The position numbers were made by a program, and so were the translations under genes. Source: Phenylobacterium deserti (lineage in GTDB: Bacteria; Pseudomonadota; Alphaproteobacteria; Caulobacterales; Caulobacteraceae). Taken from it: 64,000 nt of DNA. Location of the stretch: contig CAMCXF010000003.1 of assembly GCA_945883235.1 (NCBI GenBank), positions 62,001-126,000 of the forward strand, given 5' to 3'. Positions 8,810 to 18,162 of the stretch are shown here, in pieces. How positions within the stretch are numbered: the first letter of the stretch is position 1; every line of letters begins with the position of its first letter. Under the pieces are notes generated by a model, which was not told the DNA's origin, did not search any database, and saw only the letters and a list, made by a program, of their open reading frames with translations.

Positions 8810-9792
8810 AATCCCTGACCCTCAATGTGCTGCTGGCCATCGCTGTTGTCGCGCTGGGTTTGGCCGGACTGTTGCTTGGCGAAACGCAACTGACCCTCGA
8901 CCAGCTATCCGAAGCTTTGCGGGATCCTGGCTCAGGGCCTCATGAAGTAGTGTTCGATATCCGGTTGCCGCGCACCGTTGCGGCGCTGGTGGTTGGCGCG
9001 GCGCTGGGTCTGGCGGGGGCAGTGATGCAGGGCCTGCTGCGCAACCCGCTGGCCGACCCCGGGATACTGGGGGTGTCCGGCGGTGCCGGATTGGGCGCCG
9101 CCTTGGCCATCTCGCTGGGGTTCGCGGTTGTTCCCGGGGCTATCGAGGTCGCGGCCCTGGGCGCAGCGCTGGCGGTGGGACTGATGCTGACCTGGCTGGC
9201 GGCGCGTTTCCGCGAGCCGGAAATCTTGATTCTGTTCGGAGTGGCGCTGTCGGCCTTCCTGGGGGCCATGACCTCGCTGGTCTTCAACTTCTCCCCATCG
9301 CCCGTGGCGCTCTCGGAGGTGTTCTCATGGCTGCTGGGGTCGGTGGCCAATCGCGACTGGGACGACATCACCCGGCAACTCCCGGCAATGGGGGCAGGGG
9401 TGTTGTTGTGCGCCTACGCTGCACGTGGACTTGTGATGCTCACACTCGGCGAAGAGGCCGCCGCGATGTCTGGCCTGCCGATGACACGGCTTCGCGCCGC
9501 TGCGGTGGCGGGCGCGTCCTTGCTGACAGGGGCCTCGGTGGCCATGGCCGGGATCGTAGGCTTCGTCGGCCTGGCCGCGCCGCACCTGGTACGCGCCGCC
9601 ACCCGGGGAGATCCCGGTCGTATTCTGTTGCCCTCGGCACTGGCCGGGGCGGTGCTGCTGGCCGGGGCTGACATTTCCGCACGGATTATCCCGACGGATA
9701 TTGAGCTCAAGCTGGGCGTCGTGACGGCCCTGTTCGGCGCGCCCCTGTTCGCCCTGATCGCCTGGCGCGCTGCGCGGAGCTGGCGCGGATGA
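8806..9792 (+). CDS. btuC: FecCD/BtuC-family ABC transporter permease
   Basis: A 328-residue permease with about ten membrane helices. It shows the family's conserved RLPRTVAALVVGAALGLAG-type segment and the following MQGLLRNPLADPGILGVSGGAG, the most diagnostic stretch of FecCD permeases. The coupling region is GFVGLAAPHLVRAATRGD near residue 245. I chose TTG 8806, which overlaps the btuF TGA (TTGA) and starts MKSLTLNVLL after initiation; there is no ATG nearby. It forms the inner-membrane channel of the importer with the ATPase encoded next. Confidence 0.85.
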   Translation: MKSLTLNVLLAIAVVALGLAGLLLGETQLTLDQLSEALRDPGSGPHEVVFDIRLPRTVAALVVGAALGLAGAVMQGLLRNPLADPGILGVSGGAGLGAALAISLGFAVVPGAIEVAALGAALAVGLMLTWLAARFREPEILILFGVALSAFLGAMTSLVFNFSPSPVALSEVFSWLLGSVANRDWDDITRQLPAMGAGVLLCAYAARGLVMLTLGEEAAAMSGLPMTRLRAAAVAGASLLTGASVAMAGIVGFVGLAAPHLVRAATRGDPGRILLPSALAGAVLLAGADISARIIPTDIELKLGVVTALFGAPLFALIAWRAARSWRG

Positions 9793-10550
9793 ACTTGCTG
9801 GCCCTGCATGAGCTAACGGTTCGCTGCGACAATCGGGTCGTGCTCGACAATATAAGCCTGTCGGTGGCGACGGGCGAACTGGTCGGTGTGGTCGGTGCCA
9901 ACGGGGCCGGCAAGACCACGCTCTTGCGAGCGGCGCTGGGCCTTGCCAGGTCCGCAACCGGTCGCGTGGAGCTGGCTGGCCGGGACCTCTCCAGGATGAC
10001 GGAGATGGATCGGGCGCAGCTGGCAGCCTATCTGCCGCAGGAGCGCCATGTCGGCTGGAACATGAGCGCCTGGCGGATCGCCGGCCTGGGAGCCTTCGAT
10101 CAGCCGCCGGCTCAGGCGCGCGCAGCGGCCTGGACGGCACTGGCCCGCGTGGGTCTTCAGGGGCTTGAGGATCGCGGCGTCCTGCAGATGTCGGGGGGTG
10201 AGCGCGCCCGGGTGCTTCTGGCGCGCCTGCTGGTCACATCCGCGTCCCTGCTGGTCGCCGACGAACCGACCGCGGGCCTCGATCCCGACGCCCAGCTGCT
10301 GGCGATGGACCTCTTTCGCGAGGAGGCTACGCGCGGTGCAGCTGCCGTCCTGACGCTGCACGACTTATCGCTGGCGGCGCGATACTGCGACCGTCTGGTG
10401 GTCCTGGCGAGCGGACGAATTATCGCGGACGGGCCGCCCTTGGAGGCCCTGAGTCCGGCTGTTCTCGCAGAGGCCTTCAATCTGAAGGGTTACGTGGAAT
10501 CGACCAAGGAGGGCCCACGCTTGACCCTGCACCGGGCAAAGTCACCCTGA
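9789..10550 (+). CDS. btuD: Cobalamin-type ABC transporter ATP-binding protein
   Basis: A 253-residue ABC ATPase with every motif in order: Walker A GANGAGKTT (about residues 36-44), a Q-loop LPQER, signature MSGGERARVLLARLL, Walker B LLVADEPTAGLDP and switch His in LTLHDLS. It powers the BtuC-type permease. ATG 9789 overlaps the permease stop (ATGA). The closest recognisable relatives are heme/B12/siderophore ATPases (BtuD, HmuV). Downstream there are 187 bp before the next start with no obvious terminator hairpin. Confidence 0.87.
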   Translation: MNLLALHELTVRCDNRVVLDNISLSVATGELVGVVGANGAGKTTLLRAALGLARSATGRVELAGRDLSRMTEMDRAQLAAYLPQERHVGWNMSAWRIAGLGAFDQPPAQARAAAWTALARVGLQGLEDRGVLQMSGGERARVLLARLLVTSASLLVADEPTAGLDPDAQLLAMDLFREEATRGAAAVLTLHDLSLAARYCDRLVVLASGRIIADGPPLEALSPAVLAEAFNLKGYVESTKEGPRLTLHRAKSP

Positions 10551-10737
10551 CCGTCGCGAATTGAGTTTTGACCCTGGGCGCGGTGACCATACCTGCAACC
10601 ACCGACCTTCCGGTGACAGCCCAGATCGTCTTGGCATGGCGGCGGTCGCGAGCCGTTCGATATTCCTGAATTGGCTCTTGGGACCTGACGCGTCTTGCCC
10701 CATGTGTCACATCAACTCGTCACCCTTGGAGACCTGC

Positions 10738-11259
10738 ATGGCCTTTTCGATCTATGACGCCTCGATTCCCGTCTATCTGCAGATGATGCGAAATCTGGCC
10801 GCCCTGCTGGCCAAGGCCGAGGGGCATGCCGCCACGAGCGGCACTGATCTCTCAACCTTTGTGGAAGCCCGGCTCGCCCCCGACATGCATCCCCTGATCC
10901 GCCAGGTGCAGATGGTCAGTGACGCAGCCAAGGGCGGTGCCGCGCGACTGGCGGGCGTCACGCCCCCCAGCTACGCCGATACCGAGACCACCTGGGCCGA
11001 GCTGAAGGTACGTCTGGCCAAGACCATCGCCTTTGTCGAAACCATCCAGCCGAGCCAGCTGGACGGCCGCGAAACAGCCACCATCGAACTGCCGCTGCCC
11101 GGACGCACCATGACGTTCACCGGCAGCGAGTTCCTGCTGCGGTTCTCATTGCCGAACTTCTATTTCCACGTGGTCACGGCCTACGCGATCCTGCGCAGCC
11201 AGGGTGTGCCGCTGGGCAAGATGGATTACCTGACGGGTGGCTCACCCGTTCCGGCTTAA
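10738..11259 (+). CDS. DUF1993 family protein
   Basis: A 173-residue protein matching DUF1993 (DinB-like helical bundle): SIYDASIPVYLQMMRNLAALL at the N-terminus, HPLIRQVQMVSDAAKGGAARL in the middle and LPNFYFHVVTAYAILRSQGVPLGKMDYLTG at the C-terminus, the region that carries the family's conserved His. Biochemical function is unknown; related DinB folds bind metals. ATG 10738 has GGAG 6 nt upstream. The ORF extends 59 codons upstream, but that part is not family-like. Its TAA shares the tetranucleotide TTAA (11256-11259) with the convergent transglycosylase stop. Confidence 0.85.
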   Translation: MAFSIYDASIPVYLQMMRNLAALLAKAEGHAATSGTDLSTFVEARLAPDMHPLIRQVQMVSDAAKGGAARLAGVTPPSYADTETTWAELKVRLAKTIAFVETIQPSQLDGRETATIELPLPGRTMTFTGSEFLLRFSLPNFYFHVVTAYAILRSQGVPLGKMDYLTGGSPVPA

Positions 11260-13361
11260 TCATTGCTCGCGGTCACCGCCGCGCCCGTTGCCGCATACCC
11301 ATAGGCCCCGCGACGCAGGTCGCGGGAGAGGGTGATGGGGATCGAGCCGCCATTCATCTTGGCGCGGTAGACCTGCATATTCTCCAGCACCCGCATCACA
11401 TAGTTGCGTGTCTCGCCGAAGGGGATGCACTCGATGAAGTCCAGCGGGTCGCTGGATCCCCCGCGAGGGTCGCCGCAGAACGCTGACCACTGGGGCAGGC
11501 GGCCGGGGCCGGCGTTATATCCGGCGGCGGCCATGATGTAGGAGCCGGAAAACCTGTCGACCAACTGGCCCAGGAACGAAGAGCCCAGTTGCATATTGTA
11601 CTCGGCTTCATACAGCCGGGCCGGCGTGAAACTCATCCCCATCTTCCGGGCGACGCTCGAGGCGGTCGAGGGGAGGAGTTGCATCATTCCGCGCGCGTCT
11701 GCATGAGACCGGACGGCGGGGTCGAAGCCGCTCTCCTGGCGGGTGACGCCCAGCACCAGAGACGGCTCCGGGGCACCCTGGACGGCAGGCGTAATTCGCA
11801 TTGGATAGGCTCGGTCGGCCAGGATCAGCCCCCGGGTCGCCGCCGCACGCGCGGCCTTCATCGAGGTATCCTGATCTCCATAGCTGCGGATCGCGTCCAC
11901 CAGCATGGCGGCCTCCACCGTTGTGGGTACCGTATCGTCGACATGCAGCGCAAAAGCGCGGAACAGGTCGCGCTGGCCCTGGTCGGCCAGCAGCCGCATG
12001 GCCTGGACGGAGTCCTTGCCTTCGAAGGCTTCTCGCTCCGCCGTCGTCGCTATCGGATCGCGGGGCAAGATCAACGGCCGTCCCAGTTTTTCAGCTGAAA
12101 GCTGGCCATAGAAGGTCGTCCCGTGTTCCGCACCCTGATCATAGAATGCGTTTGCCGCCGCCTGGTCGCCCCGCGCTTCTGCAGCGCGGCCTTGCCAGAA
12201 ATGAGCACGGCCCCGGGTGATTGGAGAGGTGCCGATCCGCGCGATTGCAGCAAAATGACGGGCTGCCGCCGCAGGATCGTCAAGTCGGTTGAGCGCGATC
12301 CAGCCGGCGTAGAACTCGGCCTCGGTGGCGTCATTCCCGACGCTGAGGCCCGAGTTGGCCGCCGCCTGATACGCCCCGCGCCAGTTGTTAGCCCGGATCG
12401 CCAGCAGCGTCAGGCGATAGCGATCGTCCCACATGCGCTCGGCACCGTCAGAGGTCACCATTTCCCTGGGGAACAGGGGCAACAGAGCCATGGCCTCCGA
12501 TTCCCGGCCTCGACGTCGTAAAGATGCAGCACGCTCGTAGGCGACGCCGGGGCTGGATTGCTGTTCCGGTGTCAGGCTCGCGTAGGCGTCGTCACCGGCC
12601 CGGCCATCAGAGCGCATGGCAATCCGCGTCAGGGCGGCTGGTTGCTGGTCCGCGGGTAGCAGGGCCACCACGTCGCGCGCGGCAGGTCCTTGAGCACCGT
12701 AGAGCAGGATGTCAGCCCTGCGAACGTGATCCTCAGCGGACAGAACGTCGCCGAAACGAGACAACACAGACCGCTGCGCATCAGCCTCGAAACTCTTGTC
12801 GCTCCACCAGCTGCGGATCAGGTCTGCGGCTTCGGTCTGGCGACCGAGGCTGCGGTAAGCTGAGGCCAACGCTATGGCGCCCTGCGCGGATTGGGGGGGC
12901 TGGCCCGCAAACCACGCGATGATCTGGTCAGGCGATTTGCCCGAGCTTTCGACAGCGCGTTCCGCGGCGATTTGACGCCGCGCCGGGCGCGGAAAGCCAT
13001 CAAGATCACGGCGCGCGGCGTCCAGTTCGGCGAAACGGAGCGATGAAGCGCTGGTGTCGACCATGGCCCACATCACGGTCTTTCGAGCGACCCGGTCGGA
13101 CATCATGCTGATCGCATCCCGGGCGCGCGATACGTCTCCACGTCTGGCGGCGGCGAGTCCCTGGGCAAAGCGTGACTGGTCCGACGCGCTCAAGGGGCGA
13201 GCTACTGTTTGACGGACTGAAGCCGGCATGGCCGCCGCCGTCTCCTGCGCGGCGGAGTTCAACAGATCGCCGATCGGGTCAATGGACTGGGCGCGCGCGA
13301 CCGTGGTTGCGATCAGAATAGCGCAACCGGCCAGCAGGGCGTTTCGGGTCCGGGTGTTCAA
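11256..13361 (-). CDS. slt: Soluble lytic murein transglycosylase (Slt type)
   Basis: A 701-residue periplasmic enzyme cleaving the MurNAc-GlcNAc bond to form 1,6-anhydro ends. The signal peptide is [25 protein letters not shown] long alpha-superhelical U-domain (about 30-500) with TPR-like repeats precedes the C-terminal SLT domain: [11 protein letters not shown] holds the catalytic Glu (E543), then [10 protein letters not shown] and [30 protein letters not shown] is the conserved closing segment. Length is close to E. coli Slt70. It is monocistronic and its stop overlaps that of the DUF1993 gene. Confidence 0.92.
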   Translation of the reverse strand: MNTRTRNALLAGCAILIATTVARAQSIDPIGDLLNSAAQETAAAMPASVRQTVARPLSASDQSRFAQGLAAARRGDVSRARDAISMMSDRVARKTVMWAMVDTSASSLRFAELDAARRDLDGFPRPARRQIAAERAVESSGKSPDQIIAWFAGQPPQSAQGAIALASAYRSLGRQTEAADLIRSWWSDKSFEADAQRSVLSRFGDVLSAEDHVRRADILLYGAQGPAARDVVALLPADQQPAALTRIAMRSDGRAGDDAYASLTPEQQSSPGVAYERAASLRRRGRESEAMALLPLFPREMVTSDGAERMWDDRYRLTLLAIRANNWRGAYQAAANSGLSVGNDATEAEFYAGWIALNRLDDPAAAARHFAAIARIGTSPITRGRAHFWQGRAAEARGDQAAANAFYDQGAEHGTTFYGQLSAEKLGRPLILPRDPIATTAEREAFEGKDSVQAMRLLADQGQRDLFRAFALHVDDTVPTTVEAAMLVDAIRSYGDQDTSMKAARAAATRGLILADRAYPMRITPAVQGAPEPSLVLGVTRQESGFDPAVRSHADARGMMQLLPSTASSVARKMGMSFTPARLYEAEYNMQLGSSFLGQLVDRFSGSYIMAAAGYNAGPGRLPQWSAFCGDPRGGSSDPLDFIECIPFGETRNYVMRVLENMQVYRAKMNGGSIPITLSRDLRRGAYGYAATGAAVTASND

Positions 13362-13489
13362 TCGATCTCCGTTCGTATCAAGACTGCGCGGAATCGGCGT
13401 TGCGGGCTAGGCTTGCGCCGACATATTGTCGCGCCAAATCTGAACGTCGCATCACCATGCGGCAATTTCACGGTCATTTGCTTATCCCC

Positions 13490-14374
13490 ATGTCTGATCC
13501 CCTGTTTCACGGCGTCCTGCCGGCGCTGATCACTCCCTTTCGCAATGGCGCGCTGGATGAGGACGCTTTTGTGGCTCTGGTCGAGCGTCAGATCGCCGGC
13601 GGCGTGCACGGTCTTGTGCCCGTCGGCACCACGGGCGAGACGGCTACCCTCAGCCATGACGAACATCGGCGCGTGGTAGAGTTGTGCGTGAAAACGGCGG
13701 CAGGTCGGGTTCCGGTCGTGGCCGGCGCCGGTTCCAACTCCACCGCCGAGGCCATCGAACTGGTGCGTCATGCCAAGACCGTGGGTGCTGATGGGGCTCT
13801 GGTGGTCACCCCCTACTACAATCGCCCCAGCCAGGAGGGGCTCTACGCTCACTACCGGGCGATCAACGACGCCGTGCAGTTGCCGGTGCTGATCTACAAT
13901 GTGCCCGCCCGGACCAGCGTGGACATCTCCAACGACACCCTGGCGCGACTGGCCAAGTTGCCGAACATGGTCGGGATCAAGGACGCTACGGGCGACCTGA
14001 CGCGCACCAGCGTCCAGCGCCTGTCCTGTGGCGACGAGTGGGTGATGTTGTCGGGCAATGACGATTCTGCGCTGGGCTACATGGCCCACGGCGGCCACGG
14101 GGCCATTTCGGTGACCTGCAATGTCGCCCCGGACCTTTGCGCACGGTTCTACAACGACGCGCTTTCGGGCCGGTGGAAGGACGCCCTTTTGGGTCAGGAC
14201 CGATTGATCCGTCTGCACAAGGCGCTGTTCTCCGATGCGTCGCCTTCGCCGACCAAGTTCGCCATGGCGCATCTGGGACTTTGCGCCGAAGACGCGCGGC
14301 TGCCGATCGTCGCCTGCTCGGAGGCATCGCGTGCCGAGGTGCTGGCCGGAATGCGGGATGCGGGGTTGACCTGA
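13490..14374 (+). CDS. dapA: 4-hydroxy-tetrahydrodipicolinate synthase
   Basis: A 294-residue (beta/alpha)8 aldolase that condenses pyruvate with aspartate-semialdehyde, the first committed step to diaminopimelate and lysine. Visible are LITPF, the GTTGE pyruvate-binding loop ([13 protein letters not shown]), [17 protein letters not shown], the catalytic IYNVPART tyrosine region and the Schiff-base lysine in GIKDATGDL (K164). ATG 13490 starts the family-like sequence; the frame is open for 30 more codons upstream, which look non-conserved. Its TGA overlaps the smpB ATG (TGATG), giving a dapA-smpB-GNAT unit. Confidence 0.95.
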   Translation: MSDPLFHGVLPALITPFRNGALDEDAFVALVERQIAGGVHGLVPVGTTGETATLSHDEHRRVVELCVKTAAGRVPVVAGAGSNSTAEAIELVRHAKTVGADGALVVTPYYNRPSQEGLYAHYRAINDAVQLPVLIYNVPARTSVDISNDTLARLAKLPNMVGIKDATGDLTRTSVQRLSCGDEWVMLSGNDDSALGYMAHGGHGAISVTCNVAPDLCARFYNDALSGRWKDALLGQDRLIRLHKALFSDASPSPTKFAMAHLGLCAEDARLPIVACSEASRAEVLAGMRDAGLT

Positions 14375-14832
14375 TGGCCGGCAAACTGATCGCCGAAAAC
14401 CGCCGCGCGCGGTTCGACTACTTTCTGGAACAGACCTTCGAGGCCGGTCTGGCCCTGACGGGGTCAGAGGTTAAATCCCTGCGCGTGGGCCGGGCGAATA
14501 TCGCCGAGAGTTATGCGGCGGTGGAGGGCAAGGAGATCATGCTCGTCAACGCCGACTTCCCGCCCTACGCCCAGGCCGGTCCGCACTTCAATCACGAGCC
14601 TCGCCGCCATCGCAAACTGCTGCTGAAGCGCAAGGAGATCGACAAGCTGATCGGCGCTGTCCAGCGCGACGGCCGCACGATCATCCCGACGAAGCTCTAC
14701 TGGAACGACAAGGGCATGGCCAAGCTCGAGATCAGCCTCGCCAAGGGCAAGAAGGAGCACGACAAGCGCGAGGCGACCGCTGCACGCGACTGGCAGCGCG
14801 ACAAGGCCCGGCTGATGCGGGACAAAGGATGA
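14374..14832 (+). CDS. smpB: SsrA-binding protein SmpB
   Basis: A 152-residue small basic protein that carries tmRNA to stalled ribosomes for trans-translation. It shows [44 protein letters not shown]-type [20 protein letters not shown] and a C-terminal basic tail ending DKG that would fold in the decoding centre. ATG 14374 overlaps the dapA stop. Its own TGA overlaps the next ATG. The dapA-smpB order is common in alphaproteobacteria. No ssrA gene is present in this window. Confidence 0.95.
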   Translation: MAGKLIAENRRARFDYFLEQTFEAGLALTGSEVKSLRVGRANIAESYAAVEGKEIMLVNADFPPYAQAGPHFNHEPRRHRKLLLKRKEIDKLIGAVQRDGRTIIPTKLYWNDKGMAKLEISLAKGKKEHDKREATAARDWQRDKARLMRDKG

Positions 14833-15560
14833 AGCCGCACGACATCGACAGCCTGGAACGCGCCACCGTCGCAGGCGTCGCGCCGGCCAAGGTGGTCGAG
14901 ATCGGTGGCTGGCTGGTTCCACTTGATGATGGTGCCATCGGCCGCGCCAAGAGCGCGGTGCCGCTGCGCCATGATCTCGACGCCTCGGCCCTGAGCGAGA
15001 TCGAAGCGGCCTACTGGACCGAGGGCCTGACACCCGCCTTTCGGGTTGCCGACAAGCCCGGCCTGCGCGTTGTTCGCGACGCGCTGGCGACCCGAGGCTA
15101 TGTGACCGACAAGCCTACCGTTGTGGAAATCGGCGACGTCGACCGGTTGGCTCGGCTGCGCGATACGCCGGGCGACCTGCTGTCGGAACCGGATGAAGCC
15201 TGGGGCGCGGTGTTTCTGGGCGAGGGCTTTGATCCTGAGGACGGCGCGAGCCGGGTCGCGGCCCTGACCCGCTCGCCCGACGCCATGTATGGCTTCGTCC
15301 GCGAGGACGGGCGTACCGTCGCCGTCGGCTGCGTCACCTTCGGCTACGGCTGGGCCGGGATCCACGGCATGCGCACGGACGTCGAATGCCGGGGCCGGGG
15401 ACTGGCCAGCCAGGTGCTGGCCGCCCTCGGCCGCGCCACCCAGGCCAGAGGTATCACCCGAGTGTTCCTGCAGGTCGAGGAAGGGAACAAGGACGCCAGA
15501 TCTCTCTATCGCAAGGCCGGGTTCCAGCCTGTGTGGCCGTATCGCTACTGGTCGCGGTGA
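14829..15560 (+). CDS. GNAT-family N-acetyltransferase
   Basis: A 243-residue protein with the GNAT fold in its C-terminal half. The acetyl-CoA pyrophosphate loop is visible as [18 protein letters not shown] (the RxxGxG/A motif), followed by [30 protein letters not shown], a classic GNAT end. The N-terminal half ([18 protein letters not shown]) resembles the first half of two-domain GNATs. Substrate is unknown. ATG 14829 overlaps the smpB stop (ATGA), so it is part of the dapA-smpB unit. It ends directly against the convergent peptidase gene with no gap. Confidence 0.85.
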   Translation: MKPHDIDSLERATVAGVAPAKVVEIGGWLVPLDDGAIGRAKSAVPLRHDLDASALSEIEAAYWTEGLTPAFRVADKPGLRVVRDALATRGYVTDKPTVVEIGDVDRLARLRDTPGDLLSEPDEAWGAVFLGEGFDPEDGASRVAALTRSPDAMYGFVREDGRTVAVGCVTFGYGWAGIHGMRTDVECRGRGLASQVLAALGRATQARGITRVFLQVEEGNKDARSLYRKAGFQPVWPYRYWSR

Positions 15561-16946
15561 CTACTTCGCAAGATCGCGGAGCAGGCTCTCGTGATGCGCG
15601 AGGCTGCCGTCCAGAGTGTCCAGCGGGGCCTTTTCATTCAGGCCGTGGCTGAAGGATGTGCCCGGTCGCGTGAACATCCCTGAGACCCCATAGCTCGGGA
15701 CCCCGACCGCGCGGAAATGCATGCTGTCAGTCGCGCCTGCCGATTGGGACGGCACAATCGGCACGCCGGGAAAGCGGGCATGGACCGCCTTGGTGACCGC
15801 AGCGATCACGTCGGGGCGCAGCGGCGACGCGGGACTGTCCACCGATCCGTCCGCCATCCGCGTCACCGTCGCACTGGGATCGGCGATCACCTGGACCAGG
15901 GTCTCGCGAACGTTGGCGGCGGGCGTACCCGGGAAGATCCGGCAATTGACCGTAACGCTGGCCCTCTGGGGCAGGGCGTTTGTGGCATGGCCGCCGACGA
16001 TCATGGTCGCGACACAGGTGGTACGGAGGCCGGGGTTCTGGCTGGGGTCCTTGCTCAGGATCTCCATCGCCTCGGTATCTCCCGGGTTGTTGGCGTACCG
16101 GCGCAGCGCATCGCCGATCACGCCCGGGGTACCGGCCGAGGCCGCCAGCATCGAACCTTTGGTGATTTCATTCTGCATCGCCGGGAACCGGTAGGCCGCC
16201 AGACGGTCCAGCGCCTTGCCCAGCCGGTAGATGGCGTTCGTCGGTGTGGGGCGGCTGGAATGGCCGCCTGGATCGGTGATGGTGATCTCGAAGTCCGCAT
16301 AGGTCTTTTCGGCGCCCTGGATGCCGTAGACCGCCGGCTTGTCGTCGATGATGCTGCCGCCGCCGCCATCGACGTTCAGCACCATCTCGGCACCCTTCAA
16401 CCGCTCGGCCAGCACCGCAGTCGTTGCCATTACGGTCTCTTCGTCGCCGGACAGCGCCAGGACAACATCGCGGCCGGGCTTCCAGCCCTCGCGGCGCAGT
16501 TTGGCCAGCGTTGCCACGATCACCGAAACGTCAAACTTGTTGTCCGATGCCCCGCGTCCATAAATGTAACCGCCCTCGATCACTGGGGTGAACGGATCAC
16601 GGCTCCAGTCTTCGGGTCTGGCCTCAACCACATCCATGTGGCCGGAGATGACGATCGGCTTCTTCTTCGGATCCTTGCCCGGATAGCGGGCGATCAGGAA
16701 CGCGGTGCCCGCCATCGGCTCGATGGTGATTTCGTCGGGCCTGTAGCCCCCGGCCACCAGCACGCCCTTCAGGTACTCGGCGTAGGGAACCATCTGGTCC
16801 CCGCCGGCCACGGTGCGAAACGCGATGCCTCGTTTCAGGATCTCCAGTGCGTGGGCGTTCAGCGCCGGGTCAGGCTTTGGTGCAGACAGAGCGGGCGAGG
16901 CAATCAGAACGGCGGCAGCCAACAGAGCGGCAGAGATAGGTATCAC
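15561..16946 (-). CDS. Secreted M20-family metallopeptidase
   Basis: A 461-residue dizinc exopeptidase of the M20/M25/M40 group. The signal peptide MIPISAALLAAAVLIASPALS-AP indicates export. Catalytic elements include the first metal His/Asp segment VISGHMDVVEA, DNKFD after GRGAS, the general-base pair in LSGDEETVMAT and VLNVDGGGGS. A dimerisation/lid insertion carries GGHSSRPTPTNAIYRL, and the C-terminal metal His lies in FSHGLNEKAPL. This pattern is usual for periplasmic dipeptidase/carboxypeptidase-like proteins. Substrate is unknown. Confidence 0.88.
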   Translation of the reverse strand: MIPISAALLAAAVLIASPALSAPKPDPALNAHALEILKRGIAFRTVAGGDQMVPYAEYLKGVLVAGGYRPDEITIEPMAGTAFLIARYPGKDPKKKPIVISGHMDVVEARPEDWSRDPFTPVIEGGYIYGRGASDNKFDVSVIVATLAKLRREGWKPGRDVVLALSGDEETVMATTAVLAERLKGAEMVLNVDGGGGSIIDDKPAVYGIQGAEKTYADFEITITDPGGHSSRPTPTNAIYRLGKALDRLAAYRFPAMQNEITKGSMLAASAGTPGVIGDALRRYANNPGDTEAMEILSKDPSQNPGLRTTCVATMIVGGHATNALPQRASVTVNCRIFPGTPAANVRETLVQVIADPSATVTRMADGSVDSPASPLRPDVIAAVTKAVHARFPGVPIVPSQSAGATDSMHFRAVGVPSYGVSGMFTRPGTSFSHGLNEKAPLDTLDGSLAHHESLLRDLAK

Positions 16947-16971
16947 GTTGGTTACAAGCTCCAGTCGGACG

Positions 16972-17610
16972 TCAGCCCGAGATGATGGCGCGGGCGCGCC
17001 GGAACACAGCCTCGAACATCGCCGGCGTCAACCGTCCGGTGTTCGTGTTGAGGCGCGAGCAGTGGTAACTGTTGAGTACGACATAGGGCCCGGCCTGAAA
17101 TTCCGTCCCGTGTCCGGGCAACCCGGCCGACGCCTTCAACCCCAGCGCCTTCAGCACATTGCGCCGCGAGACGTCGCCCAGGGTCACGATCACCTTCAGC
17201 CGGGGCAGCGCGGCCAGGCGGGCGGTCAGGAATGGGCGGCAAGCGCTCTCTTCCGACGTCTCCGGCTTGTTGCCGGGTGGCGCGCATCGCACGGCATTGG
17301 TGATCATGCAGTCGACCAGCCTGACGTCGTCATCGGGTCGAGCATCATAGGTTCCGGTGGCGAACCCGGTCTTCAGCAGGGTGGAATAGAGCAGTACGCC
17401 GGCTCCATCGCCAGTGAACGGTCGTCCCGTCCGGTTCGCCCCCATGCGTCCCGGTGCCAGCCCCACCACCGCCAGCTGCGCTGCTTCATCTCCGAATGAG
17501 GCTACCGCACCGTTGAACCCCTCCGGGATCGAGGCCCGATTGGCGTTGCGATAGGTCACAAGACGCGGACACAGCTGACAATCGGCCGGAGCTTCGGCAG
17601 GCGTGGTCAC
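16972..17610 (-). CDS. Type 5 uracil-DNA glycosylase (UDGb)
   Basis: A 212-residue DNA-repair glycosylase. The N-terminal CQLCPRL is the first half of the Fe-S cluster-binding cysteines typical of family 4/5 UDGs, with later cysteines in CMITNAVRCAPPGNKP. Motif A is GLAPGRMGANRTGRPFTGDGAG; its alanine and the lack of an Asp/Glu nucleophile fit UDGb rather than type 4. Motif C is YHCSRLNTNTGRL. I chose GTG 17610 because GGAG lies 8 nt upstream and the Fe-S cysteine follows directly; the frame is open upstream but reads through folK sequence antisense. It removes uracil, hypoxanthine or ethenocytosine from DNA in known family members. Confidence 0.87.
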   Translation of the reverse strand: MTTPAEAPADCQLCPRLVTYRNANRASIPEGFNGAVASFGDEAAQLAVVGLAPGRMGANRTGRPFTGDGAGVLLYSTLLKTGFATGTYDARPDDDVRLVDCMITNAVRCAPPGNKPETSEESACRPFLTARLAALPRLKVIVTLGDVSRRNVLKALGLKASAGLPGHGTEFQAGPYVVLNSYHCSRLNTNTGRLTPAMFEAVFRRARAIISG

Positions 17611-17661
17611 GCGGTTGTCTCCGGTGTAGGTCGGGCTTTGGCAGGGCGACAGGGCACGTCT

Positions 17662-18159
17662 TTGAAAATCCTCGACCTTGATCAGGCGGTCATCATCGCG
17701 CTCGGCAGCAATCTCGGGGCCTCCGAAGACCTGCTGGAGGCTGCCTTGGCCGACCTTGCATCGGCGGGGCTGCCGATCCTGTCCAGGTCTTGCTGGTGGC
17801 GGTCTGCCGCCTGGCCTGACCCGACCCAACCTGCCTACCGCAACGGCGTGGCGATTGTCGAGGCGAACGGCTGCCCTGCCGACGTGATGACCACCCTGCT
17901 GGCCGTCGAGACAGCCCTCGGACGCCATCGCTCGGTCCGCAACGCCCCCAGAACCCTCGACCTTGACCTGATTGCCCATGGCCGCACGATCCTCAACACC
18001 CCGAACCTCACCCTCCCGCACCCTCGCGCTTGTGAGCGCCGGTTCGTCATGGGACCGCTGGCCGAGATTGCGCCGGGATGGGTGCATCCGGTGGTGGGCA
18101 AGACCGCCGAGGTTCTGGCAAGGGCGGCGACGGTGGGAGCCGACGCTGCACCGGCCTGA
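17662..18159 (+). CDS. folK: HPPK, 2-amino-4-hydroxy-6-hydroxymethyldihydropteridine diphosphokinase
   Basis: About 165 residues. It has VIIALGSNLGASEDLLEAAL (HPPK N-terminal signature), FRNG-like AYRNGVAIVE, and the magnesium/ATP segment RTLDLDLIAHG preceded by ETALGRHRSVRNAP, ending LPHPRACERRFVMGPLAEIAPGWVHP. It transfers pyrophosphate from ATP to hydroxymethyldihydropterin in folate synthesis. The start is uncertain between TTG 17662 and TTG 17638; neither has a strong ribosome-binding site, and no ATG is available upstream of the conserved part. It is divergent from the UDG gene and stops 3 bp from the convergent GrdB-like gene. Confidence 0.88.
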   Translation: MKILDLDQAVIIALGSNLGASEDLLEAALADLASAGLPILSRSCWWRSAAWPDPTQPAYRNGVAIVEANGCPADVMTTLLAVETALGRHRSVRNAPRTLDLDLIAHGRTILNTPNLTLPHPRACERRFVMGPLAEIAPGWVHPVVGKTAEVLARAATVGADAAPA

Positions 18160-18162
18160 CGC

